A stretch of 15,703 nucleotides of DNA, taken from contig CAYJME010000058.1 of the NCBI GenBank assembly GCA_964370795.1, positions 1 through 15,703 on the forward strand, in the 5' to 3' direction. The notes below the pieces were generated by a model. It saw nothing but the letters and a program-made list of their open reading frames with translations, was not told the DNA's origin and made no database searches. This document shows, one piece after another, positions 14,635 to 15,703 of the stretch. The DNA is from JAHFOW01 sp964370795 (lineage in GTDB: Bacteria; Planctomycetota; Brocadiia; Brocadiales; Brocadiaceae). The position numbers were made by a program, and so were the translations under genes. Numbering within the stretch: position 1 is the stretch's first letter; each line of letters opens with the position of its first letter.

Positions 14635-14913
14635 TTAGCTGTGTTCTAAAGATGCCAGCTTTGCTTCCAAAACTGCAAGGCGTTCTCTTATTTGTATAGC
14701 AATATCTATTTTATCATCAAGGGAATCTATTTTGTCGTCCAGTCTTTTTATTTCGGATGTGATTTCTCTACGAAGCGAATCGACTTTAACATCTAATGAC
14801 GTAAAACGTGTTTCTATTTTATCGTCTAATCGTTTTATTTCAATCTCTATAGCTTTTAAGCCAGGCGCAACAATATCCTGGAGGGCTTGCTTTACTTGTT
14901 CATAGATATTCAT
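14635..14913 (-). CDS. Small coiled-coil protein
   Basis: 92 aa, almost entirely predicted coiled coil. The heptad-rich unit EIKRLDDKI occurs twice (about 25-33 and 54-62), followed by DSLDDKIDIA and RLAVLEAKLASLE. The N terminus is MNIYEQVKQALQDIVAPG. There is no membrane segment or enzyme motif. No SD precedes it; TTGATA (14945-14950), an 18-bp spacer and TACATT (14921-14926) lie seven bases from the ATG, again pointing to a leaderless transcript. It shares reversed orientation, promoter layout and 3' motif with its neighbours but not clear sequence, so each unit of the array carries a different small gene. Possible roles are membrane-complex scaffold or phage-exclusion accessory; neither is shown. 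Confidence 0.68.
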   Translation of the reverse strand: MNIYEQVKQALQDIVAPGLKAIEIEIKRLDDKIETRFTSLDVKVDSLRREITSEIKRLDDKIDSLDDKIDIAIQIRERLAVLEAKLASLEHS

Positions 14914-14970
14914 GTCTGTAAATGTACCAAATTCCGTATAACTCTATCAATACAAAAATGAAATAGTAAA

Positions 14971-14998
14971 AACAGATAAAAGGCTTGACAATGTTTAA
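14971..14998 (+). repeat. 28-bp exact direct repeat, copy 1
   Basis: AACAGATAAAAGGCTTGACA followed by ATGTTTAA; identical at 15636-15663. It supplies the SD (AAAAGG) and ATG of the methylase-tail ORF that follows, so it is the 5' border of a tail cassette. Confidence 0.8.
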
Positions 14999-15152
14999 CT
15001 TGTACGATGATTTATACAAGGGCTGGAATCGGTATGATTATTCCAGCTTTAAGGGCAGTTTCAAGGCAGAATCAGGGCAAGAAAAGCCAAAGACGTTGGA
15101 AGTATTGTTTTGTAATTTCAAACCAATGCAAAGGAGTTTGTTCCAATGTTGA
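14991..15152 (+). CDS. Free-standing methylase C-terminal tail ORF, copy 3
   Basis: 53 aa, intact, with AAAAGG (14978-14983) seven bases before the ATG. MFNLYDDLYKGWNRYDYSSF, then KAESGQEKPKTLEVLFCNFK and PMQRSLFQC align over their whole length with the methylase end (GLYDRLYQGWNRYEFESFKG, EKPKTLEVIYCNFEP, QMSLFQVC), lacking only the NVPYVPNVP insertion. It carries no SAM-binding or catalytic motif, so it cannot methylate DNA by itself. Many DNA differences are at third positions (for example GAAGTATTG versus GAGGTCATC), implying selection on the protein or an old duplication. It could be a decayed duplicate, a recombination reservoir for the methylase end, or an independent small protein. 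Confidence 0.6.
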   Translation: MFNLYDDLYKGWNRYDYSSFKGSFKAESGQEKPKTLEVLFCNFKPMQRSLFQC

Positions 15153-15157
15153 ACGGG

Positions 15158-15259
15158 TTAACTGTGTTTGTGCTTCTCATGCCTTGTAATGTAAAAATAC
15201 GTTACCCACAAGGCAATAATTCCAACACCAAAAATTATCAAAAGGTTTGTTTCGTTCAT
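15158..15259 (-). CDS. Tiny single-pass membrane protein
   Basis: 33 aa. MNETNLLIIFGVGIIALWVT then YFYITRHEKHKHS: a short polar N terminus, one membrane helix (about 6-23) and a basic, His-rich tail. AAGG lies about 11 bases before the ATG, inside the 24-bp motif copy 3. It is the last gene of a three-gene minus-strand operon, 30 bp after the previous stop, and its size, layout and basic tail resemble that neighbour, suggesting paralogy. It ends five bases from the methylase-tail ORF, which is convergent. Function unknown. Confidence 0.6.
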   Translation of the reverse strand: MNETNLLIIFGVGIIALWVTYFYITRHEKHKHS

Positions 15260-15262
15260 AGG

Positions 15263-15286
15263 TTGATATACCTTGGTCTTTACTGG
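15263..15286. repeat. 24-bp cassette motif, copy 3
   Basis: Reads TTGATATACCTTGG then TCTTTACTGG. It fills most of the gap between two tiny minus-strand membrane genes, three bases past the stop of the upstream one, and its minus strand supplies the AAGG ribosome-binding site of the downstream one. Confidence 0.6.
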
Positions 15287-15289
15287 ACA

Positions 15290-15394
15290 TTACCTTAACG
15301 GACGCTTTGAATGCTTCTGGGTGTAGTAAGTTATGAAAACTCCAATTAATGCTATAAAGCAAAGAACCATAAAAAATTTTGCCATATCACTCAT
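15290..15394 (-). CDS. Tiny single-pass membrane protein
   Basis: 34 aa. MSDMAKFFMVLCFIALIGVF then ITYYTQKHSKRPLR: one membrane helix (about 7-24) and a basic tail. It has the best SD in the region, AAGGAGG, nine bases before the ATG. The ATG overlaps the stop of the upstream DUF6722-like gene (ATGAGTGA), so the two are translationally coupled. It is probably related to the tiny protein at 15158. The arrangement of small coupled membrane proteins recalls phage lysis or superinfection-exclusion sets, but nothing in the sequence proves that. Confidence 0.65.
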   Translation of the reverse strand: MSDMAKFFMVLCFIALIGVFITYYTQKHSKRPLR

Positions 15395-15578
15395 TGTTAA
15401 TACCTCCTTCGATAATAAAGGCACAAATAAAAGTAAGGAATGTTGCTATACTGCCAAAGATAATTGCGGGGAAATCCCACTTCTCTTTTATCAGATTTCC
15501 GACAATAGCAAGAAGCACAATACCCTTGCTTATGTCATATAAATATTTTGATATACTTTCTCTTTGCTTCTTATTCAT
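15387..15578 (-). CDS. DUF6722-like small two-helix membrane protein
   Basis: 63 aa from ATG 15578. MNKKQRESISKYLYDISKGI leads into two membrane helices, about GIVLLAIVGNLI and AIIFGSIATFLTFICAFII, joined by KEKWDFP, with a short GGINNE tail. The KYL.DISK start and two-helix plan resemble the DUF6722 family; this is from memory of the family. An in-frame ATG at 15590 is rejected because it overlaps the -10 box: TTGTTA (15612-15617), 17-bp spacer, TATAAT (15589-15594). Transcription then starts a few bases before 15578, so the message is nearly leaderless. First gene of a three-gene reversed operon. Confidence 0.65.
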   Translation of the reverse strand: MNKKQRESISKYLYDISKGIVLLAIVGNLIKEKWDFPAIIFGSIATFLTFICAFIIEGGINNE

Positions 15579-15588
15579 GGTTAAAAAC

Positions 15589-15617
15589 ATTATACATTAC
15601 ATACAAATAGATAACAA
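15589..15617 (-). promoter_or_regulatory. Promoter of the reversed small-membrane-protein operon
   Basis: On the minus strand: TTGTTA (15617-15612), 17 bp, perfect TATAAT (15594-15589), then ten bases to the ATG at 15578. It is the strongest of three similar promoters that put the start of transcription at the start codon of reversed genes in the array. Confidence 0.6.
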
Positions 15618-15635
15618 TAAATAAAAATACATACA

Positions 15636-15663
15636 AACAGATAAAAGGCTTGACAATGTTTAA
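15636..15663 (+). repeat. 28-bp exact direct repeat, copy 2
   Basis: Identical to 14971-14998, 665 bp away. A shorter related duplication precedes it (ACATACAAATAGATAA at 15600-15615 and ACATACAAACAGATAA at 15630-15645). Confidence 0.8.
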
Positions 15664-15703
15664 AAGGTACGGTAGTACGTACGTAAATCAAGGGTTTCAG
15701 GGC
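15656..15703 (+). CDS. Start of a further tail-position ORF (cut by window edge)
   Basis: Uses the same SD and ATG as the tail ORF at 14991, because both lie in the 28-bp repeat. It reads MFKRYGSTYVNQGFQG and runs off the end. After MF it does not match the methylase tail obviously, so the array may hold different content at the same position. It contains the palindrome TACGTACGTA (15676-15685). Confidence 0.35.
   Translation, partial: MFKRYGSTYVNQGFQG

Noticed and set aside
14574..14662. Minus-strand reading ending PVKPKAYQPYQVKPEKKD as a separate gene
   Set aside because: It has no start signal and upstream it is only an alternate frame of the coiled-coil gene; kept as part of the motif finding.
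1..15703. tRNA or rRNA genes
   Set aside because: I saw no cloverleaf with GTTCRANNC-type arm and CCA context, nor rRNA signature segments, on either strand.

Overview
The window looks like a chromosomal segment of a low-GC, Gram-negative-type bacterium that changes partway along into a mobile genetic element. The host half carries a secreted RCC1-repeat protein (cut by the left edge), a B12-binding-domain radical SAM enzyme, a DUF362/ferredoxin protein and an MgtE magnesium transporter. Together with the base composition and dispersed palindromic repeats this would fit an anammox planctomycete (Brocadiales). That is an inference from gene style; no rRNA or marker gene is present to prove it.

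Layout. (1) 1-5264: host genes. RCC1 is on the minus strand; radical SAM, DUF362-Fe/S and mgtE are on the plus strand, the last two only 44 bp apart. The 421-bp gap before the DUF362 gene holds a small palindromic element and a 65-nt imperfect hairpin. (2) 5265-8202: decayed, gene-poor ground. It has a 10-N assembly gap, a frameshifted ORF remnant, an antitoxin-like gene with a probable toxin remnant, a lone minus-strand terminator, and a secreted protein with a very good sigma70-type promoter. (3) 8203-8694 minus: a gene resembling a phage terminase small subunit, interrupted by one in-frame amber codon and bracketed by two copies of a ~50-bp repeat that looks like structured RNA. (4) 8844-14169: a plus-strand phage-satellite or plasmid-like module: unknown protein, strong terminator, ribbon-helix-helix regulator, DUF3854/Toprim primase-helicase, small protein, excisionase-like HTH and a D12-class adenine methylase. 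From 9848 to 12653 the genes overlap head to tail, and the methylase again overlaps the HTH gene. (5) 14163-15703: an array in which copies of the methylase C-terminal tail (plus strand) alternate with small coiled-coil or membrane-protein genes on the minus strand.

How it may work together. The ribbon-helix-helix protein probably autoregulates the replication operon through CGAAATTTCG palindromes; one copy also sits in the loop of the upstream terminator. The primase-helicase gene carries about a dozen CCACTAT/ATAGTGG-type repeats at its 3' end, a candidate iteron origin inside the coding sequence. The methylase-tail array is the most unusual structure: each unit pairs a short piece of methylase tail with one or more reversed small genes that share a 24-bp 3'-flanking motif and start almost at their predicted transcription starts (leaderless). 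No integrase, capsid or large terminase gene is visible, so the element continues past the window, is a satellite, or is degraded.
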